NCBI GenBank assembly: GCA_016711345.1
Contig: JADJTD010000001.1
Span: 124,001-188,000, forward strand
From: Chloracidobacterium sp.
Lineage (GTDB): Bacteria; Acidobacteriota; Blastocatellia; Pyrinomonadales; Pyrinomonadaceae
Direction of reading: 5' to 3'
Length of the DNA: 64,000 nucleotides
Numbering within the stretch: position 1 is the first letter of the stretch; each line of letters starts with the position of its first letter. A program made the translations under genes and the position numbers. Positions 41,284 through 50,942 of this stretch are shown piece by piece. The notes beneath the pieces are model-generated. The model ran no database searches. It had not been told where the DNA came from and saw nothing but the letters and a program-made list of their open reading frames with translations.

Positions 41284-43569
41284 CTACCGAATACGCTCGG
41301 ACGTAGTTCGAAAATGGTCATCCCGACTTAGAACGTCTGCGGACATCGACTGCGTGGAGAATGGAAGACGATCTTTGGATAGCTCCTTGTCATTAAATTG
41401 ATTAACGATGCCGCTGAGTTCGAAAGTCAGCAATTGTCTCGCGTCGTTATTCGCACTTCTTGCTCCAACCGAACTCAAATGATCCGTTAAAATTACCCGG
41501 GTTCGTTCCTCAACAAACTTCGGATCGGCATTTGCAAGTGACAATTCGAGTAGCTCGGTTTTCAGCGCTGCTTGAAGCTTGCCTGGTTGGAGATCGGGCG
41601 TGGATTGGTTGGTTCCGTCGATGAAGGGACCTTTCGATTCCTGGGTGGTCAGTTTGGCCGTTGCTTCTAGCCTTTCCTTCTGCTCGGTAGCTACTTGATA
41701 AACGAAATCCCTCTCCGCAGGCGGCAGTTTGCTGTAAAGTTCACTGTGGTCGAAGTTGTTTTTGAAGCGGAGTTCCTCATTCGGGGTCTTGAGACTCTGT
41801 AGAAAATGCTTTGTTGCTGATAAGGAATCGTTCAGGTACTTTCTTTCCATTCGAGATTCCAGACTTTCGATTAATTGTTGGGCCTCTGGGCTGCGTGCGA
41901 TCTCGCCTCTTTTCAAAGCCTCAGTTTTTGCTTTTGTTGTCTCGCGGTCACCGGCGTAGTTAAGTTTCGCGACGATCATTTCGGAGGCGTAGTGCCGGGG
42001 CGACTGCTCGGTAAACAACATTTGCATTTCTTTCTGCGTCAGAGCCGGAAGGTTCTTAGTATCTCGATTCTGCGCATTCTGTAGCTTTTGAAGCCCCACA
42101 GAGGCATTTTCAATTCGTATCCTTGATGACGCTTCGATAACTTCCTCACGCGACTGACAGCGATCTAACATCTGTGCGTAGTCTCGATACCGTCCGTTGA
42201 AATGTCGAAGTCTCGTTTCAGGTTGATTTAGCTGGTACTCAAGATATGCGGATGCTAATCGAAGGTCCTCGTAATTTAGCTCCTTTCCTTTCACATCATT
42301 CACGATCGGCTTATCAGCTTTTGCCCTAAAAAGTTTTAGAATTATGGAGGGCGAAATGCCATTTTCCAGGGCATCGTCCAGTGCCGGAAATTTGACCTCA
42401 GCCCAGTGCTTCATCTCTTCCACGGAAATTTCGGAAGCGAGCAAGTTTAGATGTGTACTCTCAAGTTCGATGCGCTCAAACCCGAGAGTACTATTAACGT
42501 GTTCAGAATCTCGTTCCGTTGCAAGATGCTCGAAGGTTTCACTAGGTTCTTCGACCGATCCTCGAAATTGATGTTCCGTATCGTGGAGATCGGGCTCGAG
42601 AAGCGGCTCATACTGGATCGAACGGTCAGTCGGTTCGAGCTTCTCCATCTCACCCGCAACAATTGCGATTTCTGCCAGAGTCCGATCGAATCGCTCTGTC
42701 GTCGATTCTGCTTTCGACTGATCGCGATCCCGGTCCAAAAACTCTCGTTTTCCGTCCAGCGCGTCATAGATCCAACGAAAGACCTTTGCCTCGGTCTCTC
42801 GATCTGCATTGCTGCCGGCGATGGCTTTTCCATAGTCAAGGATCTGTGGTGCGACTTCGCGAGCTTTGTCTGACCCGACCAATGGTTCAAGTCGGATTAC
42901 TCCGTAGTTAAGAGTTGCGAGTTGGAGCGGTGATTTTAGATCGTGCGACTCCTTCGGAATTATCAGAACGCAATTCTGAACGGTTCCTCCACGCTCGTAT
43001 GTGTCACGGAGAAACTGTGATCTGCTGTTCAAGTACGAAGCGTGCTCGCTCCTGTTGCGGCCATCTGTGTCGTCAAGTTTTGAAAGCTCAAGGTCTGCTC
43101 GGCTAACCGAAAGGATCTCGTTGATTGCCCTTTCGGTACGTGGATTCGACGGATGAAAGTTTGAATCTTGGGTAAGCGTATGACGTGAGGCTCGATTCAG
43201 CTCTTTGACCTCAATTGCCTTCGCAACTTTCTCAATCGCGAGCTTAACAACATCTGCGTGACACGCCTGCCCTGCCCGACAGAAACACGTGATCGAAATC
43301 GGCTGTCCGTTCCGGAAGGCATCGCCAAGCAAAACCATACCATCCCTCAGTCCGCCATCATTTTGTTTGTAGCTGTTTCGCAGCCGTTCGGAGTAAGCGA
43401 AAAGTGCGGCTTCGCGACCGCTACCGCGTGGTGCAATTTCGTTCCGATTGGGTGAAAGAAGCCCCAGTTCTGGAGTGCTAATATTCCCGAGATCGAGACT
43501 CCTGTTTGGAAGCGTAGACTCCGCTTCATTCAAGCGAGCAATTACCTTATTGCTCAGATCATGTTTCAT
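41284..43569 (-). CDS. Large relaxase-linked protein of unknown function
   Basis: A 761-residue, mostly charged and helical protein. The front part holds a Cys/His pattern SITCFCRAGQACHADVV at about residues 95-111, similar to short DUF4326-like metal-binding motifs. A second half consists of charged helices rich in Glu, Arg and Leu. It lies after the relaxase on the same strand with a gap of about 110 bases, so it may be a mobilisation or DNA-processing partner. I cannot name a family. Confidence 0.6.
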   Translation of the reverse strand: MKHDLSNKVIARLNEAESTLPNRSLDLGNISTPELGLLSPNRNEIAPRGSGREAALFAYSERLRNSYKQNDGGLRDGMVLLGDAFRNGQPISITCFCRAGQACHADVVKLAIEKVAKAIEVKELNRASRHTLTQDSNFHPSNPRTERAINEILSVSRADLELSKLDDTDGRNRSEHASYLNSRSQFLRDTYERGGTVQNCVLIIPKESHDLKSPLQLATLNYGVIRLEPLVGSDKAREVAPQILDYGKAIAGSNADRETEAKVFRWIYDALDGKREFLDRDRDQSKAESTTERFDRTLAEIAIVAGEMEKLEPTDRSIQYEPLLEPDLHDTEHQFRGSVEEPSETFEHLATERDSEHVNSTLGFERIELESTHLNLLASEISVEEMKHWAEVKFPALDDALENGISPSIILKLFRAKADKPIVNDVKGKELNYEDLRLASAYLEYQLNQPETRLRHFNGRYRDYAQMLDRCQSREEVIEASSRIRIENASVGLQKLQNAQNRDTKNLPALTQKEMQMLFTEQSPRHYASEMIVAKLNYAGDRETTKAKTEALKRGEIARSPEAQQLIESLESRMERKYLNDSLSATKHFLQSLKTPNEELRFKNNFDHSELYSKLPPAERDFVYQVATEQKERLEATAKLTTQESKGPFIDGTNQSTPDLQPGKLQAALKTELLELSLANADPKFVEERTRVILTDHLSSVGARSANNDARQLLTFELSGIVNQFNDKELSKDRLPFSTQSMSADVLSRDDHFRTTSERIR

Positions 43570-43681
43570 AACTCGCCCCTCCCCGTTTCGGCTCGTTGAC
43601 TAACCGCCCCGAACAAATGGCAAATCATGTGCCTCGAAGTCAGCCAACCAACTATGGTTTGGCTTTCTATACAACTAAATA

Positions 43682-46063
43682 TCAACTCCGTTCGATTCCG
43701 GTCCGAATACCTCGACCAGTCGTCACATCTTCCCTCTCGGCCCATCCTCCTTTTTCATGTGCAGTCGAATCTCGTTCTTCGCCAGACCTTGCTTTCGTTT
43801 TAAGCTTAACGACCGATACTAGAAGCTCGTTGAAGTTCGTCCCATCAATTCCGGTTGAGTGTTTGAGTATCGAGTTCAGTCGCTTTGCTTCCCGGCTGCT
43901 CGATGTCGCTGTGATGCGTTTCTCGATCTCAGTGATCTCGCTTGTTGTGAAGATAGGCTGGTAGGTGAGATCCGCAGCAGTAGCCAACAGGGACAGTTGC
44001 CTAAACTCCGAAGCCTCTTTGGCCGCATTCAGCGACAGTTCTTTGGCGGCCGCCACGTCCGCTTTGAGACATCTCTCGCGATCCCTTGCGCGGCCTTCGA
44101 TCTCGCGTCTCAAGGTTCGATGATCTTTGCTCTCTAACAGTAGATTCAGTGCTTGGTCAAGAATCGAGCTTTTTCGTGGTAGATCGACATCGTTGAGACT
44201 CAGATAACTCATCGAACCGTTCGATTTGTCCTCGATCGCAAATCTGTGAAAACGCTTTGATTTTCGGTAGAAAGCGAGGTCTTCTTTTGTCTTACTCAGT
44301 TCGATATTGCAAAGAATTTCTCTGGCCAATGCGCGGCCCCCGATCGCTTGATAAAGATTCCCGGCTTCTGCGGGGCCGATCTTTCCTTTAGCTCCGTGTT
44401 GGCTGGGCACCGCCCCTTGAATCGACGTCCTTTGGAGATTCCAATTGGATGCGTATTCATTGGGAAATTTGAGTTTTCTTGAGAGTGTGTCAAGTTCGAT
44501 GATCTGATGGGCAGAAAACACTGGCTTCACTGTATCGAAGGTGCTGCTTCGATCAAGGACTTCACTCAGAACCCCAACAATCTTGTGCTCCTGCCGCATC
44601 GATTTGCTCATTTGCAAGGATTGTTCACTCAGAGAAGTATTGACCGAATCGAATAGAAAAACTTCCTTTGACTTGGAATTTCGGCTTGAGGGCTTGTTCG
44701 TAAGATATTCGAATGCTGAACGAATGCTTTTTAGAACAGAGCGATCATCGTTTTTGATATCATTTTGACGAGCTATCATCGCCAAGGAGACTCGATCGTT
44801 TCCAACCTTCACCTTTCGGTAATACGCGTTGTCTTTGAAGTCCGAGATCTGCCGCTGATGTAGCCGCATCCTCATTTCAGAAACCGCTTTTTGTCCAGCG
44901 AGAAGTCCAAGATCAGAAACAGTTCTAGGTGCAATTTCTTTCTTGTTTTCAAGGTCGGTTCTCACCTGCTCAAGATAGCGAAATTCACGCATTTTCGTGT
45001 TCGCTAGACATTCGCTCTGAAGTTCATCGAGTTCTTGTTTATTGAATGCCGGCGGCGGTACTTTTACTCCTCTTTTTCTATAGTCGGTTCGGATCTGATT
45101 TGCTTCACCACGAATAGATGCAGTTTCCTCTTTGAGTTTGAAGAATTCCGATTCTTCACGGGCGAGTATGCTGTTGGTTATCGCTATGATCTGGCGTGAT
45201 TGCGGTGTTTTGCTCCAGTCTTCGGAGTTGGTTGCTGATTGCCTCAGCTCCAAGAGCGAGACTCTTTGCGTTATTGCTTTCTCCGGATCCCTGATCGGAA
45301 ACTTGAGGCTCTCACGATTTTCTATTAGAAAGGCAATTTTTTCTTCCTTAAACATGAGTTGATATTCTGCAAGAATACCCCGGCGTAGAATCTCTCGTTC
45401 GTGAGTATTTCCGTCGCCCTTTTGAAACTCAATGGCGTCATGTTTTTGTGGAGCATTTCGATTGTGCTGCTTGTCATTGGCATGTTCCAGTGAAGGTGTC
45501 CGTTCCGCAACAAGCTCCTGAAGTTTTTTCTTCGCGGATTCGATCAGAATGCCGTCGATAATCCGCTTTTCTCCATCGATGATTTCAAAATGCGGAAGCG
45601 CCTCCCGTGGAATTCTGTTCAGCGATCTACCCTGAAGATCTTTGGTCAGATATTGCTTTTGAATTGCGATATGAACGTGCGGGTTTGCTGTGTTGAGATG
45701 AACGGCGCCTGCCCACGCAAGCCGCTCGCTTTGGATACTCTTTTCTAGCTGTCCGATGGCAAATCTTGTGACGATTTTTAGTTGCCGTTGCCGTTCCTCA
45801 TCAGTCGAACCAAGTTGTTGAAAATCCTCCCGCCGAAATGAGAGAACAAGATGATGAAGTTCGTCGTTTGAGGGACGGCCTTTCCCGCAATCGGATTTAA
45901 GAAAGTTGTTTGCGCTTCTTACGGAAAGGTGTTCGGTAAACTCGTTAAAAAGTTCACGACCTTTTTCGGGCTCTGCATTCCGGTCGATCTTACTGTGCGC
46001 TAGATAATGAATGAGACCGCGAGAACTGCCTCTTTTTGATTGAACGCTGGCAATAACTCTCAT
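43682..46063 (-). CDS. MobA/MobL-type relaxase
   Basis: A 793-residue protein whose N-terminal 200 residues form a relaxase domain. A His triad H122, H129, H131 lies in VHLNTANPHVHIAIQK, and Tyr20 in SSRGLIHYLAHSKID is a candidate nicking residue. The C-terminal 600 residues are charged helices of unknown role and could bind DNA or be a helicase-like remnant (no Walker motifs seen). Relaxases nick oriT and lead the strand into the T4SS. It overlaps the MobC-like stop by four bases, so the pair is coupled. Confidence 0.88.
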   Translation of the reverse strand: MRVIASVQSKRGSSRGLIHYLAHSKIDRNAEPEKGRELFNEFTEHLSVRSANNFLKSDCGKGRPSNDELHHLVLSFRREDFQQLGSTDEERQRQLKIVTRFAIGQLEKSIQSERLAWAGAVHLNTANPHVHIAIQKQYLTKDLQGRSLNRIPREALPHFEIIDGEKRIIDGILIESAKKKLQELVAERTPSLEHANDKQHNRNAPQKHDAIEFQKGDGNTHEREILRRGILAEYQLMFKEEKIAFLIENRESLKFPIRDPEKAITQRVSLLELRQSATNSEDWSKTPQSRQIIAITNSILAREESEFFKLKEETASIRGEANQIRTDYRKRGVKVPPPAFNKQELDELQSECLANTKMREFRYLEQVRTDLENKKEIAPRTVSDLGLLAGQKAVSEMRMRLHQRQISDFKDNAYYRKVKVGNDRVSLAMIARQNDIKNDDRSVLKSIRSAFEYLTNKPSSRNSKSKEVFLFDSVNTSLSEQSLQMSKSMRQEHKIVGVLSEVLDRSSTFDTVKPVFSAHQIIELDTLSRKLKFPNEYASNWNLQRTSIQGAVPSQHGAKGKIGPAEAGNLYQAIGGRALAREILCNIELSKTKEDLAFYRKSKRFHRFAIEDKSNGSMSYLSLNDVDLPRKSSILDQALNLLLESKDHRTLRREIEGRARDRERCLKADVAAAKELSLNAAKEASEFRQLSLLATAADLTYQPIFTTSEITEIEKRITATSSSREAKRLNSILKHSTGIDGTNFNELLVSVVKLKTKARSGEERDSTAHEKGGWAEREDVTTGRGIRTGIERS

Positions 46064-46806
46064 GATTCGGTCGCTACTTGACTCGCCGGTTTAGGCAAGG
46101 AATCGATTCGCTGTTTTAGTATTCGGACCTTGGTTGCAAGGTAGCTGTTGTGAAGGGATTCGTTTCCTGAGACGTGCTCGTGGAACAGGAGACATTTCTT
46201 AAGATCGGACACGGCGTGTTCGATCAGCTCAGCCATTGCGGTAGAGGCGATAACAACACTTTGTTTCCGGTCGTTCGGTGATGATGAAGTGTATTCGATG
46301 AGCTTTGTGAAAACGAGATTTAACGAGGAAATCGACATACTCGACATCGAGTAGATTTCGGTAGTCAGCGAGCTTGCTTGACGTAGCAGTTCTAGTGCAT
46401 TTTCGAGCTCCGATTCCATTCGATCAATGCTTTCTCGAATCTCGCCGATGTTGTCGCTTACAGCAAGATCAATAGTCTCGTTCTGGCGGCCGGTTCGCAC
46501 AAGCCAATCGAGCTTTTCCTGACAGCGACCCGAAGCAAAATGCTGGTGTCTATCCTTCAAGGCGAAATGGATCATTCGACGGACAATCGCCGACTTATTC
46601 TCACCGGTTTCGGCTGCGATCTCTTCAAGCTTTTTGTGGTCCTCATCGTAGGGCCTGACGCTGATCGGCCGTCCCTGTTTTGCCTCGATAGCCAACTCGA
46701 TATTTTTTACTATTTTTTCTCTGTCTCGCTTTCTCATCTCTCGATTTTTGTGGCGGCGTTTTGTCACCAATTCGTCGGTTTGTAATTTCTCCGACCATTT
46801 GGACAT
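46060..46806 (-). CDS. MobC-like relaxosome accessory protein (ribbon-helix-helix)
   Basis: From the ATG at 46806 the protein has 248 residues. After a basic N-terminal stretch, GRPISVRPYDEDHKKLEEIAA and the following NKSAIVRRMIHFAL form a ribbon-helix-helix motif (about 45-85). A coiled-coil region follows. Such proteins bind oriT and help the relaxase. It directly precedes the relaxase gene. One of the 12-bp inverted repeats in the adjacent region sits about 35 bases from its start and is a likely binding site (inference). Confidence 0.75.
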   Translation of the reverse strand: MSKWSEKLQTDELVTKRRHKNREMRKRDREKIVKNIELAIEAKQGRPISVRPYDEDHKKLEEIAAETGENKSAIVRRMIHFALKDRHQHFASGRCQEKLDWLVRTGRQNETIDLAVSDNIGEIRESIDRMESELENALELLRQASSLTTEIYSMSSMSISSLNLVFTKLIEYTSSSPNDRKQSVVIASTAMAELIEHAVSDLKKCLLFHEHVSGNESLHNSYLATKVRILKQRIDSLPKPASQVATES

Positions 46807-46840
46807 GAGCAAAATACGTGCCTATTGCGAGAAATATGGC

Positions 46841-47051
46841 GAGAACTGCGGTTTGTAATTTTGATGACACCGCGTAACTTAATGACAGTGTGAGGCTTAT
46901 GTGAATTACACGGGCCGGTTTTTGGTCTATCCTGTCATACACCCGCCGCTGTAATTTTTGATTTTTTACGGGCCCCCTCGATCCGCCTCGTTTTCTACGC
47001 CAAATGCGGTTCGTTTATTCGCCGCCCGTTGCCACAAATACCGCAGTTCTC
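46841..47051. repeat. 12-bp inverted repeat flanking candidate oriT region
   Basis: GAGAACTGCGGT (46841-46852) and ACCGCAGTTCTC (47040-47051) are perfect inverted copies 187 bases apart. One lies 35 bases from the MobC-like start and the other 70 bases from the start of the gene at 47121. Both have the same orientation relative to the gene they face, as expected of an operator shared by divergent genes. The interval also holds a 7-bp inverted repeat (ATGACAG at 46882, CTGTCAT at 46932) and could contain oriT; a nic site is not assigned. Confidence 0.65.
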
Positions 47052-47120
47052 TGCTACGGCACGCCGATTGATTTACCAACCAAGCCAGTAAATTCGCCAA
47101 CGTAAGGAGACCAAATACTA

Positions 47121-47378
47121 ATGAACGATCAGAGCAATATCACCCCCTCTACAAAGCAGAATTTCGAGCGTCCGCTGCTGCAGATCAACCGCTTGAACTT
47201 CGTAAAATTGAACACACGTGTACTCGAAGCGACCGACAGCAAACTGAAACAATATCTTCAGTTCGCGTCCGTCAGCATGAATACCGATATCACCAATGAC
47301 GATGTTGTCGAGTACGCGCTAAACCACCTTTTTGAGCGCGATCCGGCATTCAAAAGCTGGCTTAAAACTAGAGGTTAA
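47121..47378 (+). CDS. Small protein, divergent from the relaxosome genes
   Basis: An 85-residue protein. The centre, LNFVKLNTRVLEATDSKLKQ to VEYALNHLFERD, is compatible with a ribbon-helix-helix DNA-binding protein (strand, helix, helix), but the match is weak. It has an AAGGAG ribosome site and is divergent from the MobC-like gene across the region with inverted repeats, so it may regulate transfer genes (inference). Confidence 0.65.
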   Translation: MNDQSNITPSTKQNFERPLLQINRLNFVKLNTRVLEATDSKLKQYLQFASVSMNTDITNDDVVEYALNHLFERDPAFKSWLKTRG

Positions 47379-47389
47379 AAGAATATGAG

Positions 47390-48040
47390 CTAGGCGGAAA
47401 ATGCAGAAGGCATTGTTCCAATCCCATCGAATTTTGCAGCGGGAACGAACCGATGAGATGACTCGTATTGGGATAGAATCATTTCAAGCTTCATCTCAAA
47501 TTCGCGGATATCCAGCTGGTCTGAGCCGTGATACAGAAGCCCGCCCAATTGCGCCATATCAGCTTCTGAAATGTCACAGCATATTCTTGCCGTAGCACGG
47601 GCTAGACGGTCGGCAACTTCCTGAAACTGCACTCCCGAATGTCCTTTTATCCACCGCCAAGAGACGTGATGCCCGTAGCATGCTTTGACCAGACGCGACC
47701 AAAACGAGCGGTTTGCACGCATGTGGTTTCGGCCCATCATCGTATCTATTACATATCTTGAGTCTGACACGATCTCTATACGACAATATCTGCGAAGCTG
47801 CTCCAACGCATACGTGCATGCAAGGATCTCGGCCTGCTGATTAGTAATCTGTCCCAAATATTTTGAAACCAGTTTTACCTCCAGTCGGTTGTGATCAAGC
47901 ATGACCACACCGCAGCCCGCCGACGAGTCGATTGCACCATTCCTAATGCGTGATGCATCCGCATAGATCGTCACAAGAGGCGCATATTCCGCCGCACTCT
48001 CTATCCCGCTTTTATTCTCAACTAACTTGGTAACGCTCAT
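47390..48040 (-). CDS. RNase HI-family protein
   Basis: A 216-residue protein with an RNase H core: D28 in YADAS, E71 in QQAEILA, D93 in VSDSRYV, H134 in GHSG and D144 in VADRLA. The core is complete (about 20-150) with a 65-residue C-terminal tail. RNase H removes RNA from DNA-RNA hybrids; on a mobile element it may help replication-type steps. It sits next to the first SSB gene. Canonical bacterial RNase HI is about 155 residues, so the tail is extra. Confidence 0.85.
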   Translation of the reverse strand: MSVTKLVENKSGIESAAEYAPLVTIYADASRIRNGAIDSSAGCGVVMLDHNRLEVKLVSKYLGQITNQQAEILACTYALEQLRRYCRIEIVSDSRYVIDTMMGRNHMRANRSFWSRLVKACYGHHVSWRWIKGHSGVQFQEVADRLARATARICCDISEADMAQLGGLLYHGSDQLDIREFEMKLEMILSQYESSHRFVPAAKFDGIGTMPSAFSA

Positions 48041-48071
48041 TGTCTACCTCTCGTTTTTCTCTATAGGAAAC

Positions 48072-48099
48072 TGGGGCACGGCACCGACGCTATGCCCCA
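48072..48099 (-). terminator. Perfect 7-bp inverted repeat after SSB gene
   Basis: TGGGGCA and TGCCCCA are separated by 14 bases, 21 bases downstream of the first SSB stop on the minus strand. There is only a weak T tail, so it may be a rho-independent terminator of low strength or an RNA processing site. Confidence 0.45.
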
Positions 48100-48119
48100 A
48101 CTGGCAGAAACAACCTACC

Positions 48120-48563
48120 TCAGAACTGATCGATGAAAGGCTCATTGACCGGTGCCTCGGGAACAGCCGTGCCCGTGAACTCGCGAACGTCCGGCTCGGG
48201 GCTGTCGGCAGTAGGTACTTGGTGCGTTTGGCCGTCCGACCGGTTCGATCCGACAAACTCGAATGAGAAGAGCGAGATCTCGGCACCTGATCTGGGCTCG
48301 CCCTTATCTGTGCTCCACGGGCTGAACGAGAGCCTGCCGTGAACAAGCAGATGCGTTCCCTTTTTTACATGCTCGGCGAGCGTCTCCGCAGTCTTGCCAA
48401 AGGCAACCACATTGAACCAATGTGTGACCTGTACACGCCCTTCGGGACCGGTCTTAAATGAGTTTGAAGCGATCGGAAAGCTAGCGACCGGTGTGCCTTT
48501 TTCCGAATATTTCAGGCTCGCATCGCGGCCCGCATTTCCGAGTATCGAGATATTTGCTGACAT
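48120..48563 (-). CDS. ssb: Single-stranded DNA-binding protein, first copy
   Basis: A 147-residue SSB from the ATG at 48563; upstream in-frame sequence does not look like SSB. The OB-fold includes MSANISILGNAGRDA, FPIASNSF, WFNVVAFGKTAETLAEHVKKG and LLVHGRLSFSPW. The C-terminus is FIDQF, which lacks the normal DDDIPF acidic tip that contacts partner proteins. It is related to the second SSB at 50943 (both begin MSANISI). It is likely to coat the transferred single strand. Confidence 0.9.
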   Translation of the reverse strand: MSANISILGNAGRDASLKYSEKGTPVASFPIASNSFKTGPEGRVQVTHWFNVVAFGKTAETLAEHVKKGTHLLVHGRLSFSPWSTDKGEPRSGAEISLFSFEFVGSNRSDGQTHQVPTADSPEPDVREFTGTAVPEAPVNEPFIDQF

Positions 48564-48698
48564 GGTTTTTTCTTGCTCCTTTTGTGGTTTATTTGTTCTC
48601 CGAACGGAACGGCGTTTCGCCATATGCGAGAGTTTTTCTAGGCGTTCTGCCCAAAATACTGGCCGCCGCTCCTTTCGTTGAATATTGCTCTTCAATTT

Positions 48699-50315
48699 TC
48701 AGGCCGCATGCACAACCTTAACCTGTGTTCGCTGTACAGTGGGCTGCGTGAAGAGGCTCGCCTGGATCGTGCGATTCGAGCGAACGATCTCGTTTAGCTC
48801 TGCGTCTCGTGCCCTTACCGCGTCCCACAGTTTCTGTTTCTCCTGCCGCTTAAATGCCTTCGCTGCCGGGTCGTTATAGAGACCGAATTTCAGGAAACGT
48901 AGCTGTCCAAGAGTCGCCATTTCGATCTTTCGGAGCCAGCCTTTCGCTTCGATTGAAAGTTGATTCTTCAACCTAACTTCCTGAGATTTTGCGACGGTGT
49001 TAAGAGCCGTGAACTCCTTAAGGGAAAGGCTTTTGTGTTCCTTAAAATCTGCATACGCTTTTTTCTTAAGTTCGGCTAAATCAGCCGTATCCGAAGTTGC
49101 GCGAATCGCAAGGTAGGTTTCCTGATACGAATCGTGACGAAGGCTTCGCAGATGAAAGTCTGAGTATTGACGCTGCCACAATAGGCGCAGGACAGAGGCG
49201 GCGTAATGCATCTCTTCAAAGTCAGGATTGATTTCCTGATCTACAAGGATCTCGAAACTACCTTGTTTAAATGAGTAGATACGGCGTACCGAACGGATGA
49301 CTTTGCTGTCGTAGATCTGATCAAGGGAAAGTGCCAGCCATTCCTCGAATTCCCGATCCGAGAACGGATGTCTAGAAGGCATTGCCCACCCAGCGCAGCT
49401 GATCATTCGGCGTCCTTCCTGAACGGTGTTGCCGCCTAAAGAATGGCCTACAAAGAGCTTTGGAAGCTGTGACGAAAGCTCTCTTGATTCGTATGGAAGA
49501 CAGTTTGCATCGATCTCACAATCGAGATCAAAGACCACCACCGAACGCTGGCTTGAACTCATCGTTATGCCAATCAGTCCGTTCTCATCAAACTGCTCAA
49601 GTTGATCGAACGTCGTGAAGTCTTTGTCTAGTTCTTCGACTGATTTATCGCCGTCTTCCAGATAGAATTCGGCAAAGTCGTCGAACATCATGCGGCTGAC
49701 CTTATGTCGTCCGACACGCCTCAGAACCGCCTGCATTTCGTCATCGAAGTTCGGGCATTTTGGCGGCAGCGGCCTGCGATTCTTAGCAACTTCCTGAACC
49801 CTGCGTTGGTCAGCAACACAAAGTTTTTGTTCTCTTGTTCGAGATTCCTCGAAGCTGAACTCACGATCTGCAGAAGTTGCCGTAACAGCTTCTAACTGCA
49901 TGCCGAGCAGTCCCATTTCGTGGAGAACCTCGCCAACACCTCGTCGCCTGATCTCACCGTAGTAGTAGGCTGCGATCTGTTCGAATTCATACTGCCCGGC
50001 GTCCGGGCTCGCGATCGCTTTTACGCATCTAACGAACTCTTTGGCATCGGTCTCGTCGGACAAAACCTTCATCGCATATTCGAGCGACATTATCCGCACG
50101 CGGTCCAACGCTTCCGGTTCAAGTTCGTCGGCGATTCGAACGACAACATCGCCCAAGATCGAGAATTCTTCGAGTTCTCTTCGTCGCAACGGATTCGATG
50201 AAAGATGCGCACACCAGTCCTGCATCGGCGAGCCGGTATTGACCGGCATGAACGCCAGCATCTGATTATTAGGTGCGTGCTTTCTGAGTTGTTCAATACT
50301 TATTCTTTCTGCCAT
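48699..50315 (-). CDS. Unknown 538-residue protein
   Basis: A protein of 538 residues without a motif I can name. The N-terminal half (MAERISIEQLRKHAPNNQML) is helical. The middle has SVVVFDLDCEIDANCLPYES at about 262-281, and the last third is helical with basic patches. It lies between the SSB genes on the same strand. DNA processing is possible from context only. A perfect 7-bp inverted repeat lies about 70 bases ahead of its start. Confidence 0.6.
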   Translation of the reverse strand: MAERISIEQLRKHAPNNQMLAFMPVNTGSPMQDWCAHLSSNPLRRRELEEFSILGDVVVRIADELEPEALDRVRIMSLEYAMKVLSDETDAKEFVRCVKAIASPDAGQYEFEQIAAYYYGEIRRRGVGEVLHEMGLLGMQLEAVTATSADREFSFEESRTREQKLCVADQRRVQEVAKNRRPLPPKCPNFDDEMQAVLRRVGRHKVSRMMFDDFAEFYLEDGDKSVEELDKDFTTFDQLEQFDENGLIGITMSSSQRSVVVFDLDCEIDANCLPYESRELSSQLPKLFVGHSLGGNTVQEGRRMISCAGWAMPSRHPFSDREFEEWLALSLDQIYDSKVIRSVRRIYSFKQGSFEILVDQEINPDFEEMHYAASVLRLLWQRQYSDFHLRSLRHDSYQETYLAIRATSDTADLAELKKKAYADFKEHKSLSLKEFTALNTVAKSQEVRLKNQLSIEAKGWLRKIEMATLGQLRFLKFGLYNDPAAKAFKRQEKQKLWDAVRARDAELNEIVRSNRTIQASLFTQPTVQRTQVKVVHAA

Positions 50316-50385
50316 AACTTCCTCTATTGAATCGGCGTGTTGCCGAATCGAAGACGCGTGTAATTAAGGGCCACATCTTCAAAAC

Positions 50386-50411
50386 CCTGAATAAAATCAC
50401 TTTCATTCAGG
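50386..50411. repeat. 7-bp inverted repeat upstream of 538-residue gene
   Basis: CCTGAAT and ATTCAGG flank a 12-base loop and lie upstream of the minus-strand start at 50315. It may be an operator or leader hairpin. No regulator is assigned. Confidence 0.4.
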
Positions 50412-50466
50412 CTTGAAAATCCCTCTCAATTCGCGGGAGAAATATGTTTGGGGAAACAAGATCAGG

Positions 50467-50859
50467 TCATTTGTGAGAAAGAGCTCTTAAACACTTTTGT
50501 AGATAGGCGAACGTTAGCGGTGCCCGGCTCTCAAGTTGAGCCCGTCCTGTCCCGAGTCCGTCCGCAGGAATAACAATGATCTGTTCAGCCTTCGAAATTT
50601 TGTGAAATAGGACGTCGAATGCATAGTCGATCGCCGCTTTGTTTTGCTCGAATTCTAAATCCGTAAAGAACGCGCCGTCTCGACTGCTCGGGAATTTTTT
50701 GGTCGGTATCCCGACGCAATTCGGTTCGCCCCGCATGGCCGCAGCCTGGCCGCCGAAGCCCATTCCGGCGAGGTTGTCACCGAACAGGAATATGCGATTG
50801 CGATTGGCTCTTACAAACTCTCTGGAGATCCGTTTCATTCTTACGACTCGATATCGCAT
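50467..50859 (-). CDS. Phage-type protein of unknown function, macro-like pattern
   Basis: A 130-residue protein from the ATG at 50859 (or 50838). It contains LFGDNLAGMGFGGQAAAMRG and IIVIPADGLGTGRAQL, two Gly-rich blocks that recall a macro-domain-like or related nucleotide-binding fold. Such proteins are common in phages; the function is unknown and the fold is inferred from glycine spacing. It has no clear operon partners, as the second SSB is separated by a terminator-like hairpin. Confidence 0.6.
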   Translation of the reverse strand: MRYRVVRMKRISREFVRANRNRIFLFGDNLAGMGFGGQAAAMRGEPNCVGIPTKKFPSSRDGAFFTDLEFEQNKAAIDYAFDVLFHKISKAEQIIVIPADGLGTGRAQLESRAPLTFAYLQKCLRALSHK

Positions 50860-50886
50860 AGCTGCCGATCCTGATTCAAAAAGGAA

Positions 50887-50918
50887 TGCCGCCTAAAGAG
50901 GGTTCTCTCTAGGCGGCA
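50887..50918 (-). terminator. Strong hairpin terminator after second SSB gene
   Basis: A stem of 13 paired bases out of 14 (TGCCGCCTAAAGAG with CTCTCTAGGCGGCA) with a GGTT loop lies 25 bases past the SSB stop. On the minus strand it is followed by TTCCTTTTT, which fits a rho-independent terminator. Confidence 0.8.
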
Positions 50919-50942
50919 GTTAGAGTTTGAATTGGTGATTGA

